A stretch of DNA of 64,000 nt, taken from Cryptomeria japonica. Taxonomy: Eukaryota; Streptophyta; Pinopsida; Cupressales; Cupressaceae. The notes below the pieces were generated by a model. The model made no database searches. It was not told the DNA's origin and worked only from the letters and a program-made list of their open reading frames with translations. The DNA lies in contig NC_081408.1 of assembly GCF_030272615.1 (NCBI RefSeq), positions 609,372,173 through 609,436,172 on the forward strand, in the 5' to 3' direction. This document shows positions 45,382 to 57,439 of this stretch, in pieces. A program made the position numbers and the translations under genes. How positions within the stretch are numbered: the first letter of the stretch is position 1; every line of letters begins with the position of its first letter.

Positions 45382-46257
45382 CAAATGTTGGAGAGCAGAT
45401 TACATGTGCTGACAGCCTTAAGAATGATTCGCCTTGTATAGGAATTGATTCATTATGCTGTGCAAATGATTTGCTTATATACTTGACTTGTGGTGTCAAG
45501 TCTCAAGTCGGCCTGCCTTGTTAATTTAATAATAATATTATGTATATCGTCCAAATAGGTCTTGACCTATTAAGACGTTATTGCTTGATTGCCTTTACCA
45601 CACGCTACATGAGTTTGGGCCCAGCCCAATTACATAACCGCTCAAAATACATATTGGGCCTACCCTATCTACAGGTTACATTCAATATAGGACCACAAGT
45701 TACATCGCTCAATTAGGGTCAGACCAAATTACAAGTTACATTTATAGGGCCTGTCCTATCCACAAGTTACATTATATATAGGTCTTGCCCAAGCAAGACA
45801 TAATTACAAGTTATATGTATTTGGGCCCAGCCCTAAGTTCGATTTACACTAAGTTCGATTTACATGATAGATAATACATGTCTATTTTAATTGCCATTGA
45901 CAACATTAAAATACAATAGATAGGTATCCGAGCTAGCTACTATTTCAACACTTATTATACCATCTTTGCCATTGAACACATTATCAACATCATCATTTGC
46001 ATCAACATCATTATCATTTGCATCAATATCATACTGAGTGTAGACATTAGACACCAAGAAGGTGGATATCCACAACACAAAGAGCATTTGCAACCAATAC
46101 CCAACTATACACCATATCAATGACAACACCTGACAACCAGTGACAGAAATGCCAACATTTCCTCATACACTGACAATCATCATACTGGACATATCTTCAA
46201 TGACAACACACAAGCTGCAGGTTGACATCAATGATAACAACACAACAACTTCCAACA
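44943..46257 (-). repeat. Probable solo copia-type LTR
   Basis: - strand start TGTTGGAAGTTGTTGTG (46257) is typical of plant copia LTRs. Near the other end is the ACCTTGGGAAAACCTCCCTC / GGTGAAAAACCC block often seen just inside such LTRs. The left limit (TGTTAATTTT, 44943) and target duplication are unproven. It contains a (GA)n tract at 45317-45376. Confidence 0.45.
45317..45376. repeat. (GA)n microsatellite
   Basis: About 30 perfect GA units. Confidence 0.95.
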
Positions 46258-47238
46258 CTTGGCTTAGATGTTGATCCTTAGTTGAGTAAGAAGCAATGCA
46301 ATAGTGCTGTTTTGTCACCAAGCTAGAGTACAAAGGTGTTGTCTCAAAATGGTTGGAGGCAGTTGGATTTGGGTTGATTTTTAGAGCTCAAATTTTGACA
46401 GGAGCAACCTATAATGTTGAGATTGGGAAATTGAAGTGCTATCCGATATTATATTCAATAATTGCTCTTGGGTTATGTCGTTCAAATGGGTTATGCATAG
46501 ACATCTTTGTCAAATCACTTGATATAATCAAGTTTTTCAAACTCAAAACTTTGTTGGAGTTGAGGAAAGTTAAGGTGGGTGGTAATGTAATGATGTCTTA
46601 CTTGGTTAAGGTTTGCAAGTCAGCATTAATGGGGATATTCATGTTGTAATTTATTTGTAGCCATTAATTGTCAACGTCATCAGGTTCTGATATTATATTT
46701 TACAATTTAGGGTTTCTAATAAGCTGGCATCCAATTAGGCTTTACTCTACTCGTGGTGCATGATCTCTCACCTCCATTTGATCATCTTGTAAGCATGATT
46801 TTATTGAACATCCCATTGTTTTTTTTAAGAGTAATAGAATATTTGGTTACATCTGGTGCTCACCTTTTTACCTTTTTTATGTTTCTGCTTTCTTGTTATT
46901 ATTGTTTAAAGTGAATACCATTGATCCCACTATGATTTCACACTTAAGTATTGCAAGGTGACCTTGGGTTTTTGTGTCATTGCAACTATGATTCAATTCA
47001 AGGTAGATTAGACTGTGAAGCTGTCTTAGCATTTGAAAAGGAATTGAGGAACTAAAAAGGGTAAAAGATAAATGTAACTTTTAAGTCCCAGCCTAACCAG
47101 CATGGCCACTTCACATATAATTCTCTTGTGGGAACAAGGAAATTTTACTCTTTAACTATAAATATTAGAAGCTATGCCAAAAAGTGAGGAATTGGACATT
47201 GCACTATATTTTTTATGGAAGCGAGAGCGACGACATTT
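46258..47238. other. Intron sequence without recognised gene
   Basis: A 98-codon open stretch (46353-46649) has no known similarity and no coding signature beyond length. It is listed as unassigned. Confidence 0.4.
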
Positions 47239-47243
47239 CTATC
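47239..47243. repeat. Target-site duplication of unit W1 (left)
   Basis: CTATC, repeated at 58316-58320 after the CACCAACA end. Confidence 0.8.
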
Positions 47244-47892
47244 TGTTGTGACCTTTTTCACACATCACCCCATTGCAAATGGGGACCCTCTCTGTTTCAT
47301 GCTTTCTAGGGTTTTTGTTAGTTTCCTATGACCTTTCGCTCCGATTTTACCAAGCCTTGCTTAGTTTTGAACATTTCAAGTCCTAAGATTGGAAGTTAGT
47401 TTTTGCAAACCCAGTGATTCTAGAGTCAAGACACCTTCAAAGCGCTTAGAGAGGCCAAAGGATAAAGATCACAATCGATCTGGATGAATTTAGACAGTTT
47501 GCTTTTTTGCTTTTTCCTATTTTTTAGGAAGTTTCGTTTTTGGCATTTCTAGCCCAATCCCCGATATGGCTATTTTTAGAAAGTCTGCTTTTTTTGCTTT
47601 TTTCAGAATGGGTACTTAGGGTTTGCACTGCTGCCACTGACCTACCTCGACTAGGATCCAAAAATTCCAAGTCTTGACGCAAAAGGCCAAATCCCTACAT
47701 TTTAGGGGGTGTGATGCCTCAGATGATCCACCTAGGCACGAATTTCAAATTTCAAGTTAATCCAATTAAATTTGATTAAGCTGTGAAATTTGAAATTTTT
47801 CTAAGAATTCTTCTAAGTCTGGCTAATGAAGGTTTTAAAGTATGGTTGCAGGTTCAAATGATGTCATGATGCGGGAGGCCATGAAGAAGAAC

Positions 47893-48870
47893 CCTCCAAA
47901 GTCCGCCATGTGTGTGTAGAGTGCATGGGGAGATGTCACCAAAGTCTGCCATGTCTTGGGACTCTTCGAAGACCGCCATGTGGGAACCTAGTAAAACTCC
48001 GCCATTGTCTTGGAGAAGCCTTGGGAAAGGTCCTCAAACTCTGCCATAGCCATGTGGAGACCCATCAAAAGTCCGCCTAAGGTCTGCAAATGGTGGGAGC
48101 CTTGTCTAAAGTCCGCCATAGAGGTCTCAAAACTTTGCCATGTGTAAGATAGGTTGGGAGGCCCATGGGGTAAGGTCTCAAACTCCGCCATAGATAACAT
48201 CAAACTCTGCCTAGGCTATAGGGATGACCTCCAAAAGTCTGCCCAAACATGCCAAGTGGTGGGAGCCTTGCTTAAAGCCCGCCCTAGGGGATGTTGCTTG
48301 AAGTCCGCCCTAGGAGGTGTCTCTAAACTCCGCCATGCCTTGGAAAGGGAACACAAAAACTCCGCCCTCCTTGGTGACCTTCAAACCTCCGCCCATGGAG
48401 AGACCCACCAAAACTCTGCCATGCCTTAGTAGCCCTTGGTGTCCTTAGAAGTCCGCCATGAAGAAGGTGGAGGACTCATCAAAGTCCGCCTAGTAGCACC
48501 AAAGTCTGCCCAAGGTGCAAAGGGTAGTGTTGAAGATGCCACCAAACTCCGCCTTGCATGGAGATATCACCAAAGTCCGCCATGGGGAGATAGTTCAAAA
48601 CTCCGCCTATGGTAGAAGTAGCACCAAAGTCCGCCCAAGGTGCAAAGGGTAGTGTTGAAGATGCCATCAAAACTCCGCCCTAGACCTTCAAAGGTGGTAA
48701 AAGATGTCATAAAACTCCGCCATGCAAAGGGAAGAGCATCAAAGAAGACCTTCAAAGTCTGCCTAGGCCATGTAGGGGCCTTCTCAAAACTTCGCCATAC
48801 CTTGGAGAAGTAAGGAAAGTCCGCCAAAATTCGAAGAAGATGAAGACAAGTCTCCAAAAGTCCACCTACA
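47893..48870 (+). repeat. Array of AAAGTCCGCC-type words in W1
   Basis: More than 25 copies of AAA(G/C)TC(C/T)GCC, often followed by (T/A)ATG, spaced roughly 20-60 bp. A longer tandem unit of about 120 bp (AAGTCCGCC...GGTGCAAAGGGTAGTG) occurs twice near 48485-48555 and 48605-48680. It sits where the related LTRs have hairpin arrays. This is the array-like part of the leader 47244-49696. Confidence 0.85.
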
Positions 48871-50237
48871 CATGAAAAGTTAAACGAAATCAACATGATG
48901 TCACAAAACTCCTCCAACATTTCGAGCCTAAGACCAAAATAGAAAATTTTCGAAAGAGAATATTGGAAGATTAGTAAATACTTCAACTTATAAACCAAAT
49001 TGGAAACTTTGGAAGATATTTTCTTCAAACTTGGAAACGTGACAACACTTCCCAAAAAAGAGTGAAGATGAAATTAGAAGTATGAGTTTGAAGATTTTAA
49101 GGGTTTCCAATTGAAGAGTTAATTTTATCTACAAATACTTCATTACAAACTTCATTTCTACACCAACAAGTTCGAAGTTACCAAGGAGAGCTTAGTAAAT
49201 TATTTCAGTTCGAAGATCATCTGGAGAAAGTTTTTGACATTGTTGGAAGTTGGATAAGTTTTTTGACCAAAGTTTCGCAGATTTTTAGGCAACCAGTACG
49301 AGGAAGGATTATTTAACCTTGACTGAATTTTCTGAGTGTTCTTGAGAGAATTTCCAGTCCTACTTCTACCCATTCGAAGGTGAAACCGAATTCATGATGC
49401 AGATTTATGGATTTTTCTGAATATTTTCCATAATTTGAGAAATATTTTTTCGAAATTTTGGGAAAGAAAGTATGAAATTTTTTTTTTGAAAGTTTTAACA
49501 CTTGGTGGTAACCACAACCAGCCTTAAGATGGAGGGTTTTTGAGGTGAAAATTCAATTTTTATGGCCAAGTATGAGAATAAAAATAGAAAATTTTCCAAC
49601 ACTTAGCCATTTCACAGCCCCGTTATTTTTTTCAAAATTTTGCAAAATATTTTCTAACTTAAAAATTTCATTTTTCGTCTGCAGGTCCTAGACACTATGA
49701 AGTTCCAAGTGGACAAAGATGCCCCTCCTGAGTCAAGGATGACCTCAAAATGGAAGAATATTGGCGACACCAACTTCAGACACATCAATCTGAGGGAGTT
49801 TAAGAAACGCATGTTTGGTCTGGACAACCTTGTGCCTACCACTACAACACAGAAGATGATGAGGAATGGTATTGTACATGCTGCAGGTTTTCTCCCCACC
49901 ATGCAGTGCATTGAGTTAGTAGTTGAGTGTGCACGACACTACAACCTCGACAGCAAGGACATTGTCGCACTAGATGGAAGAGTGCTGGCGAATGTCAGCG
50001 AGGAGGCCATCAGGGAGGCTTTCAGAATCCCGGAATATCACAACACAGTATATGTCACTAAGGACGAGGCTGATGGCATGTATCAGAACCACTTGGAGGA
50101 GTACGATGCTATCGTTAATCATTCCTAGCTGGACAAGCCAAGGAAGGGAGCCTCCAAACTTCAAAGGAAGAGCCTAGTAAGGGCATACTTCAAAGAGGAC
50201 ATCGGGGATATGATCGTGCTGCTGAACAAAATAATGG

Positions 50238-50242
50238 GGAAC
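50238..50242. repeat. Target-site duplication of solo LTR Z (left)
   Basis: GGAAC, repeated at 54810-54814. It lies inside the W frame. Confidence 0.9.
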
Positions 50243-50632
50243 TGTTGTGACGTATTCACACATCGCCCCATTGCAAATGGGGACCCCTGCTTTTCGCTTC
50301 GTTTGTTGCTTTCTCTTTGCTTGTTCTTCTCTCTGTTTTTAGGGTTTTGAGTGAGTGAGTTGTCTGCTTGGGCTAGGGCTAAACCTTAGGGGTTCTTTTG
50401 GATATCATTTAGGCTGAGTCCAGTCAAATTTTGAAGAATTGTTAAGTGTCCCCCCGAAGAATTGAGATGATTGAAATGAGGTAAGCCTTTCAGTGGAGTC
50501 AAATAGGTCTTAGGTTAGGTCTAATAAAGGTTTTTAGGGTAAAATCCAATTTTGGCTAAGTGTTAGCATTTTTGAAGGAGAAATTGTGTGTTCTTGCCTG
50601 GGTAAGTTTTGTGATGCCTGAAACAGAGAATT

Positions 50633-52516
50633 CGCTCCTGATCCTTGCTGAGGGTCTAGGGCGAATTTTATCCTGAGTGCAATTTCTTGTTTTTGATGGA
50701 CTTGCTAACTGGTTCCTGGCCTTGAAAATGACCCGACTTTGCCTTGTGAAGTGGTTTGCGACTTAAATTTGAAGCAGTTTGGCCTAAAAGGGTAAAATTA
50801 CTCCTGACCCTTGTTGAAGGTCCAGGGCGAAAATGTTGTTAAGTCATATTTGTCACTAACTTTTCTAATTTGTTTTGTGAAGGGTCTCCCGGAAGGATGA
50901 TTGGACGTGACTTGATGCTTTTTGAAGGTTGAAGACATAAAAAGAGGATGAATTTTGGAGACTAAAGGAAAAATCGCTCCTGACCCTCAGAGAGGGCCCA
51001 GGGCGAAATTTTGATTTCCTTCATTTTGCAGTGAAAAGAGACCAAGTTTTGAGTATGAAGGGGAAACGAATGACTTTCTCCACCCACCTGAAGGAGTTTT
51101 GACTTGAAATGATGAAGGACCTTGTTGAAAACACAAAAATCACTCCTGACCCTCAGAGAGGGCCCAGGGCGAAAAATCTTATAGAGGTCATTGCTAGCCT
51201 TATTTGGTCGATTCGAGATGTCAAAGGCATGGTGGAGGATGAAATGAGCATGATAAAGTATCCAGACTTGATTAAAGATGATGAGATGAAGGAGTCTTGC
51301 CTAGGAAAGGTAAAATCGCTCTTGACCCTTGCTGAGGGTCCAGAGCGAAATTCTTTGTATGCACATTTTTGACTTTTCTTGAACATGAGAACTTATTCAT
51401 AGCATGAAACAAGATGACATCTTCCTTAGCAAAGAAATTTTGAGATGAAAAGTGAAGCATTTTGGTCTAGGTAGCAAAAATCGCTCCTGACCCTTAGAGA
51501 GGGTCCAGAGTGAAATTTTCAAATGTGCATTTTTCTTACAAGGTCAAAGTGATTTTTATAATTGGAATGGATGAAGGAAAGCATGTTTTACCCGTTGAAT
51601 ATAATTTGGATGATCAACAAAAGAGGCAATCAGGCCAAAAATGAAAAATCACTCCTGACCCTCAGAGAGGGCCCAGGGTGAAAAACCTAATATAGGATCT
51701 TTTCATCCAAGTTTGAGAAAAGCCAAGGCTAGGCATGGGTTTGAAATAATGTTTAAATTGCCTTGAAGTGAAAAGAGATTGTTGAGAGTAAGGATTTTGA
51801 AGGCAATTGCAAAAATCACTCCTAACCCTTGCCAAGGGTCCAGAGCGAATTTTCATGATTCTCTCCTTTGTTTGTGGAATTGAGACAAAATCTTGTGTGG
51901 ATAGGAAGAGGATGTGATGTTTTATGCCTTAGAGGCAATTTGGAGTCCAAAAGATGAAGAAATATGCCTAAAACCAAAAAGTCGCTCCTGACCCTCTTTG
52001 AAGGCCCAGGGCGAGAATCACAAAAATTGCATGTTTTCTTCAAAATTGTGCTAGGGCAAGGTTAGGCTAGGGTGAAGAGACCTCCAAGTGCATGATGAAG
52101 GATGCTTTGCCTTTGAAAATTGATGATTTTGGTCACAATTTGCAAAAAATCGCTCCTGACCCTCAGAGAGGGTCTAGAGCGAAAATGTTGGAAATCCTCA
52201 TTTTACCTTGCAACAACGAAGCAAATTTGGATGGAGTGGTTAAAGCAAGATCATTGCTTAGTGGCAAACAAAATTTTAATGAAAAATGATGGAGAATTAA
52301 GCCCAATTTGCAAAAAATCGCTCCTGACCCTTGCTGAGGGTCCAGGGCGAAATTGACATTTCCACCTATTTTTCCTCACGCAAAATGTCAAATTTGAAGT
52401 GCAACACATTAATTGGATATCAATTTACCCTCCAGGAGATTTTCAAGTCAAGATGTGAAGTATTCAAGGCTAAAATTAGAAAATCGCTCTTGACCCTCAG
52501 AGAGGGTCCAGGGCGA
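50633..52516 (+). repeat. Array of twelve hairpins at 164-176 bp spacing
   Basis: Starts at 50633, 50799, 50975, 51141, 51317, 51482, 51650, 51819, 51983, 52151, 52319 and 52485. Each reads about CGCTCCTGACCCT, a 4-6 base loop, then AGGGTCCAGGGCGA, and folds with single-base bulges. The roughly 135-bp spacers differ from each other but resemble the spacers at the same rank in the LTR at 37301-40403. Confidence 0.92.
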
Positions 52517-52842
52517 AATCATCATGGAGTTTAATCAAGCCTTGTTTTGAAAATTAATATTCTCCAAATTGCATTTGATTGCCGGAATTGCTAATTTTGA
52601 GGCATTTGGAAAATTAAAATTAAATTAGCATTAAATTAAAGCATTTTGGCATTTAATAAACTGATTTTAAGCCTTAGAAAATCGAAATTTATTTTGGAGG
52701 CATTTAAAATTAATTTTTAATAAAGCGCTCAAGGCCTTATTTTGTTTTTATTAGCCAAGTCGGCCCCCTTTTTTTGAGATTTTACTTATTTTTTACCTCC
52801 TTTTTGCCAAGTCGGCCTAGAGGAAGCAAAGGGGTGAGCGCT

Positions 52843-52850
52843 CTATATAT
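52843..52850 (+). promoter_or_regulatory. TATA-like site of solo LTR Z (upstream)
   Basis: CTATATATT after GGGGTGAGCG, conserved in the - strand copy near 36115. It may mark a first transcription start upstream of the MATPK frame. Confidence 0.45.
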
Positions 52851-53317
52851 TGGAGGAGTTTGTTTCACATTTCAAATCATTCAATCATTTCCTTAAGTGC
52901 GAAATTGGAGAACTAATTGGAGGAGCGAAATCTGGCTTGCTTGGAGTGAATTTCTTTCAAGTATTGAAAGCTAGATGGAAGTGGAGTTTATTCTTTTCCA
53001 AGCTAGAGGAGGCGCAATTCGTTCAAGAGAAGGCTTTGATCTACACTTTGCCTAGCGAAATTCATCTATTTTTACATCATTTCTTAGAGTTTAATACTCA
53101 AGAGGAGGTATGGCAAAATCATCTTGACACCCTTGTTCAAGGTTTGATTTTTGGACATTTGTTTTTGAAAAATCTAAGTATTACATGGTTAATTAGGAAA
53201 TGATAACTCAAGATTTATCATGAAGTTTCCTAATTAAAATCTTAAATCTTCCTTTTAAGTTTAATTTCTAGACTTCAAGATATATTACTAATTTTGAAAT
53301 GTTGTGTAGGTATCAAG

Positions 53318-53449
53318 ATGGCGACTCCAAAGTCCGGAGGATCTACAAGTCGGCAGGTTCTCATCAAAGAAGATCAAGCAAGGATAAGGGCGACCTCCCC
53401 CAGTCTAGCATCAACAAGGACGACCTTCCTCTGTCAAGCATCATCATGA
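53318..53449 (+). pseudogene. Short MATPK-type frame in LTR Z
   Basis: 44 codons incl. stop from ATG 53318 after GTAGGTATCAAG; starts MATPKSGGSTSRQ like the copy at 35599. It is broken by a TGA, and the conserved GFVEEADS end lies in the same frame further on, near 53530. Unknown function. Confidence 0.35.
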
Positions 53450-53904
53450 CTAACCTCTTCCAATCCAGCATTCCAAGGCGAGGTACATCATCATCTTGCA
53501 CATCAAAGACAAAAGAAGTTAGAGCAAGGGTTTGTTGAAGAAGCAGATAGTTTCAGAAGAGTTAATTAAAGCTAGCTTCTCAGCAACATCAAATTGGCAT
53601 CAACCAAGTGTCAGACGAGGTGGCATCCCAGTCATCACTTCTCTAGTCGGTGTGGTCCACCTCAGCATGTCCAGATTCAATGTACCTAACTCATGGGAGA
53701 TGGCACAAACTTTGATGTACCTACCCCAGCTATCCATTGGTCGAATTTTCCAGAGAAGACATGTGTCCAATTAATACAATTTTATCATTGGTCAAGCATT
53801 AAATGTTATGTAATGGTTGTAACAAACCCTAATTAGGGTTTTCATTATTGAATCTTGGCCATTGATCTCAAATTGATCTTAGCCATTGAATTGTATTAAG
53901 GGCA

Positions 53905-53913
53905 CTATATAAG
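53905..53913 (+). promoter_or_regulatory. TATA box of solo LTR Z
   Basis: CTATATAAG, followed by CCCCGACTC and TTTTGTAAAGGCAG. Conserved in the - strand LTR copies and in W1 (57579). Confidence 0.6.
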
Positions 53914-54809
53914 CCCCGACTCTTCATTTTGTAAAGGCAGTTAGAGAAGAGAATAGAATAGATAATAGAAAGGAGTTAGTGAATAGAGAGTAGTTAGAAG
54001 GTGAATAGTCAGTTGATAGAGTAGCAATTAGAGTAGAATAGGAGGGCAAGGCAAGAAATTGTTGCCATTGATTGTAAACAAACTCCATTTTCATTGAAGT
54101 AATGGTGAAGTGTGTCGTTTCTTGCAATATGCATGGTTTCTTGTTGAATCTTCAATTCTAGATGGTAGATGATTAGATTGAATGAAGAAAATTGTTGAAT
54201 GCACCTATGTGGGATCCGTCTAATCCAAACCACTAGCCTCTTGCTGATGGTAAGTGCGCCTTGCATGGTCAACTGGAACAAATGAGCTTAATCATAAGTC
54301 GTTACACATCTATTGTTTCATGCATTTTCTTGAATGGTGATCATTGTCAGATGGTGTACGATTTAAACATATTAGAAGCATCCCTTAGAAGATCCCTTAG
54401 AAGATCGCATTGAGTTGGTGTTGAATTGTTCAGCTTGATGGTGAGACCCAACCCAGTAGGACTCCACCTAGTCATTCATCCATCTTCTCGCATTCTAGGT
54501 AGTAGAGTAGACTTCCTAAACCTTGCATCTTTTGCCATTTGTTTGTCTTCCAGTTAGTTAGTAGGACTTGTGATTCCAACAAATCAGACATTCAGTCATC
54601 AAGTGTGAGTCCCCTTGTGATTCCAGCAAATCACATAATACCACAGAGAGCTTATCCACACGTAGAGATCCTATGGCAAAGAACCTTGAAGTCATCCCGA
54701 TTGATCCTTTTCGCGACATCTTCAGCATTCGGAGGCTTTATTCAAGAGAGGATAAGGTACCTTTAGGTATTTTATTCTGTGTTCGCATGTGCATAAAAAC
54801 ATGTCAACA

Positions 54810-54814
54810 GGAAC
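54810..54814. repeat. Target-site duplication of solo LTR Z (right)
   Basis: GGAAC, matching 50238-50242; the W frame continues after it. Confidence 0.9.
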
Positions 54815-57439
54815 CCTCAGGGTGCTCCATTTGAACCTTGGATGTATTATTTCATTAACTAAATAATAAATGGGGTAAAAATGATAAACTGGGCTCGGAT
54901 GATAAGCAACAATCTGGATACCTAGCTGAGGAACCTAGAAGCAAATAAAACCTTTTTCATGAGTTCATACCTATTCTACTCTTTAGTAAGGACTTACAGA
55001 TACAGGGGCCTCACCTGCAGAGGGGAAGTAGGGACCAAAGAAAACCAATTTCTAGTCTATGACTGCTATCCTCAACTTCACATGGAGGAGAAATTTCATT
55101 TCAAGAGAGTGAATGATACCTTTCTCATGTATATCACTCGGACGCTTCAGGGTGGAGTGCACCAGAGACTCTCTCGAGAATCCATGGATTTCATCAGTAG
55201 GTTTGGATACTAGTATATTCAGTACCCGAAGTTCACTTATATCAGGATTCAAGGATTCACAGGATCTCCTTACAAACTCCCCGCCTACCCTACCAATCGA
55301 GTGGTGTTGCTCGAATTTGTAAGGCAATTAGAAGGATATATGGCAATTAAGAGAGATAAGCAGAAGAAGGCAGGGACCTCTTCTCTCACAATCAGGAATG
55401 GGCTGGAGACATGTCCATCATCACAGGCTGCTGCAACGGTTGAGAAGGAATTGGCTTGGTATCCCTTCTACCAATACAAGGCAAGAAAGAACTTCGACCC
55501 GTTCCACAACATAAGAAGGGTCGAAGGGATGACCTTTGAACATAGAATAGATTTGGAAGATTATTGGGCTAAAGCAGCTGATAGCTTCGAGATCAGGAAA
55601 AGATTCTGGTCAAGGATTCCTTTAAGCATGGTAAGGGTGACAGAAGTATTCAAAGTTGCTGACCAGGTGAAGGACAACCTTGAGCTTCAGCAACCAGGTT
55701 TCGATAAGATGAAGGATGAACCATTGGCCTTGATAGATTGGATAGAAGGGGAGAAGTCGGATTTGGTGGACCTCATGAGGACGGTGGTTGAGTATTCCAA
55801 ATGGTGGACCTCATAAAGGATGAAACCATTGAAGGCTAAAGGTGTCACCTTGACCTATGATTTGATGGGAGTAGATGACTCCCTACCTTCCAACCCGTGT
55901 GCCTCTGCAAGCAACGCTCAGAATCCGGAAAGTGTCGGATCTCGAAAGAGGAAAGAATTAGTTTGAAGCCTGGGGAAGGCCGTTGGGAAGAAGATCGTAG
56001 GAGAAAGACGAGAGTCTAGTGGAGGTCAGTCCATTCTAGGTGCCGCATCCGCCGTACTTGATCAAAATGCCATTGAAGAGCAGGAGATGGAGGTGTATAT
56101 GGTTGATGACGGAGCAAGAGTGCCTTCTCCTTCAGTCGAAGAAGTAGTGGAAACATTTGTCCAAAATCTAAGCAGAAGGCAGGAGGCAACTGTAGAAGTT
56201 GAAACGCCTAATCCACTATAGAAGGTAGATGACGGGTTTGATCGGAATGCCATTGAGCAATCGACCGTCCTTGATTGGCTAAGAGAGAAGATAAGGGCAA
56301 AGGTCCCCAAGGCAGCCCATTCTTAAGAAATCACCGCAGCCTTTCTGGAAAAGGTGAATGAGCCAGTCGTGATCAAACCACCCAAGCCGGCTAGGAAGTT
56401 TTCCTTGATCCAGAGAGACAATGCAAGCTTCAGGACAGTCCAGATAGCGGTGCCCAAGGAAGGGAAAACTAGAGGCAATGTTGCCCTTGATGATTACGAG
56501 ATCACTACCATAGAACTAGGTAAGCCTACCCAAGATCAAGAGGTCCAGTACTTCGATGATTCTTGTAATGCCCTCAAGACTAGTTTAGCCCAAGAAAAAG
56601 AACAGAGGAAGAAGGTTGAAGAAGAGAACTAGCAGTGGAAGAAATATGTTCTTCACCTTACCAGGCCACTCAACCGCAAGATCCCCATCACCCCTCCATA
56701 GCCTCTTCAACAGGAATCAATGAAGGAATATGAGGACATGAAGGGTACATTCGCGCAGGCCAAGGAATGGATTTAAGATGTTTCAGTGTGAGCTGATACA
56801 ATGGCAGAAAATCTGGTGTTAGCGCATGAATCTGCTACTTCATTGATCAACCGTATCCAGGACTTGGCCATAAATTGGGAAGATATTGGTGAGATTCAGG
56901 ATGAGATACTTCCACATCTGAGAATAATCCGAGGCTTGTCAAAGAGAAGTTTGGTGGATACAGGCGTCATACAGGCTGGGGACAGGTACGACTTCGGTAC
57001 CTGGTATTATGCACTAGTCACTCGGATTGAGGTTTTGAAAAGATCTGAGGCTAAGTGCTGTGAAACAGAGGAGAGCATTAAAGAAATTCTGAGTAAGGTG
57101 TTCCATGTAGCATCTAAAATCTGGAAAAATGAGAGTATAAGGGAGAAGCACTTGCAGGTAGAAAACCTGAGGGCCAAGATCCAGTCCAGCTTCGTCAGGG
57201 ACTCAGGAATGGTTGACAAGGGCGATCTGTCAAAGATTGCGAACTTTCTCTTCATCGATGAGAATTTTTTGGCTCAAGCAATCGAGTGGGAGAGCATCCT
57301 TGCCACGTGTACTGATGATGTGGACATCATCGATTTCCAGATTAGCAGCTTGCCAAGTGTCACCCTGGAAGAAGTCAGGCTAATCGTGTCCAGATACGTT
57401 GAATCTGCCAAAGAAGAAATTGGACATTCTCCTCAGTGA

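Larger units (their letters stand above)
50243..54809 (+). mobile_element. Solo LTR Z (4.6 kb)
   Basis: Starts TGTTGTGACG and ends CATGTCAACA, flanked by GGAAC. It carries the CCCCATTGCAAATGGGG palindrome, twelve regularly spaced hairpins (50633-52516), a first TATA-like CTATATATT (52843), a short broken MATPK-type frame (53318-53449), a second TATA box (53905) and a U5 end homologous to 33374, 34160 and 43467. There is no primer site or interior, so it is a solo LTR left by recombination. It is in + orientation, the same as the host frame. Confidence 0.9.
49697..57439 (+). pseudogene. W protein frame (unknown), split by solo LTR Z
   Basis: Starts at ATG 49697, stops at TGA 57437-57439, and is interrupted by LTR Z plus one target copy (4572 bp, a multiple of three). 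All coding segments keep one frame over about 3.1 kb with no frameshift. They are broken only by about twelve stops (for example 50126, 55211, 55814, 56218, 56630, 56699, 56774). Conserved pieces: IGDTNFRHINLREF, MQCIELVVECA, RVNDTFLMY, FTYIRIQGF, LEDYWAKA...WSR, most with counterparts in W2. Near 56570-56650 is a Glu/Lys coiled-coil-like stretch, followed by a helical C-terminus. No known domain is recognised; the xGRVLxxxSEExIxxxFxIP pattern faintly recalls ORFs called plant transposon proteins. Confidence 0.75.

Noticed and set aside
45272-45524. Arg-Glu or Ser-Leu repeat peptides
   Set aside because: Direct product of the (GA)n microsatellite.
46353-46649. 98-codon open stretch in the intron
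   Set aside because: No recognisable family, no splice context and no conserved copy in the window.
52850-53203. 117-codon open stretch in LTR Z
   Set aside because: It lies just after a TATA-like site and is not kept open in the - strand LTR copies.
54959-57439. Several separate small genes after LTR Z
   Set aside because: All lie in one frame with the part before LTR Z and match W2 in order, so they are pieces of a single broken frame.
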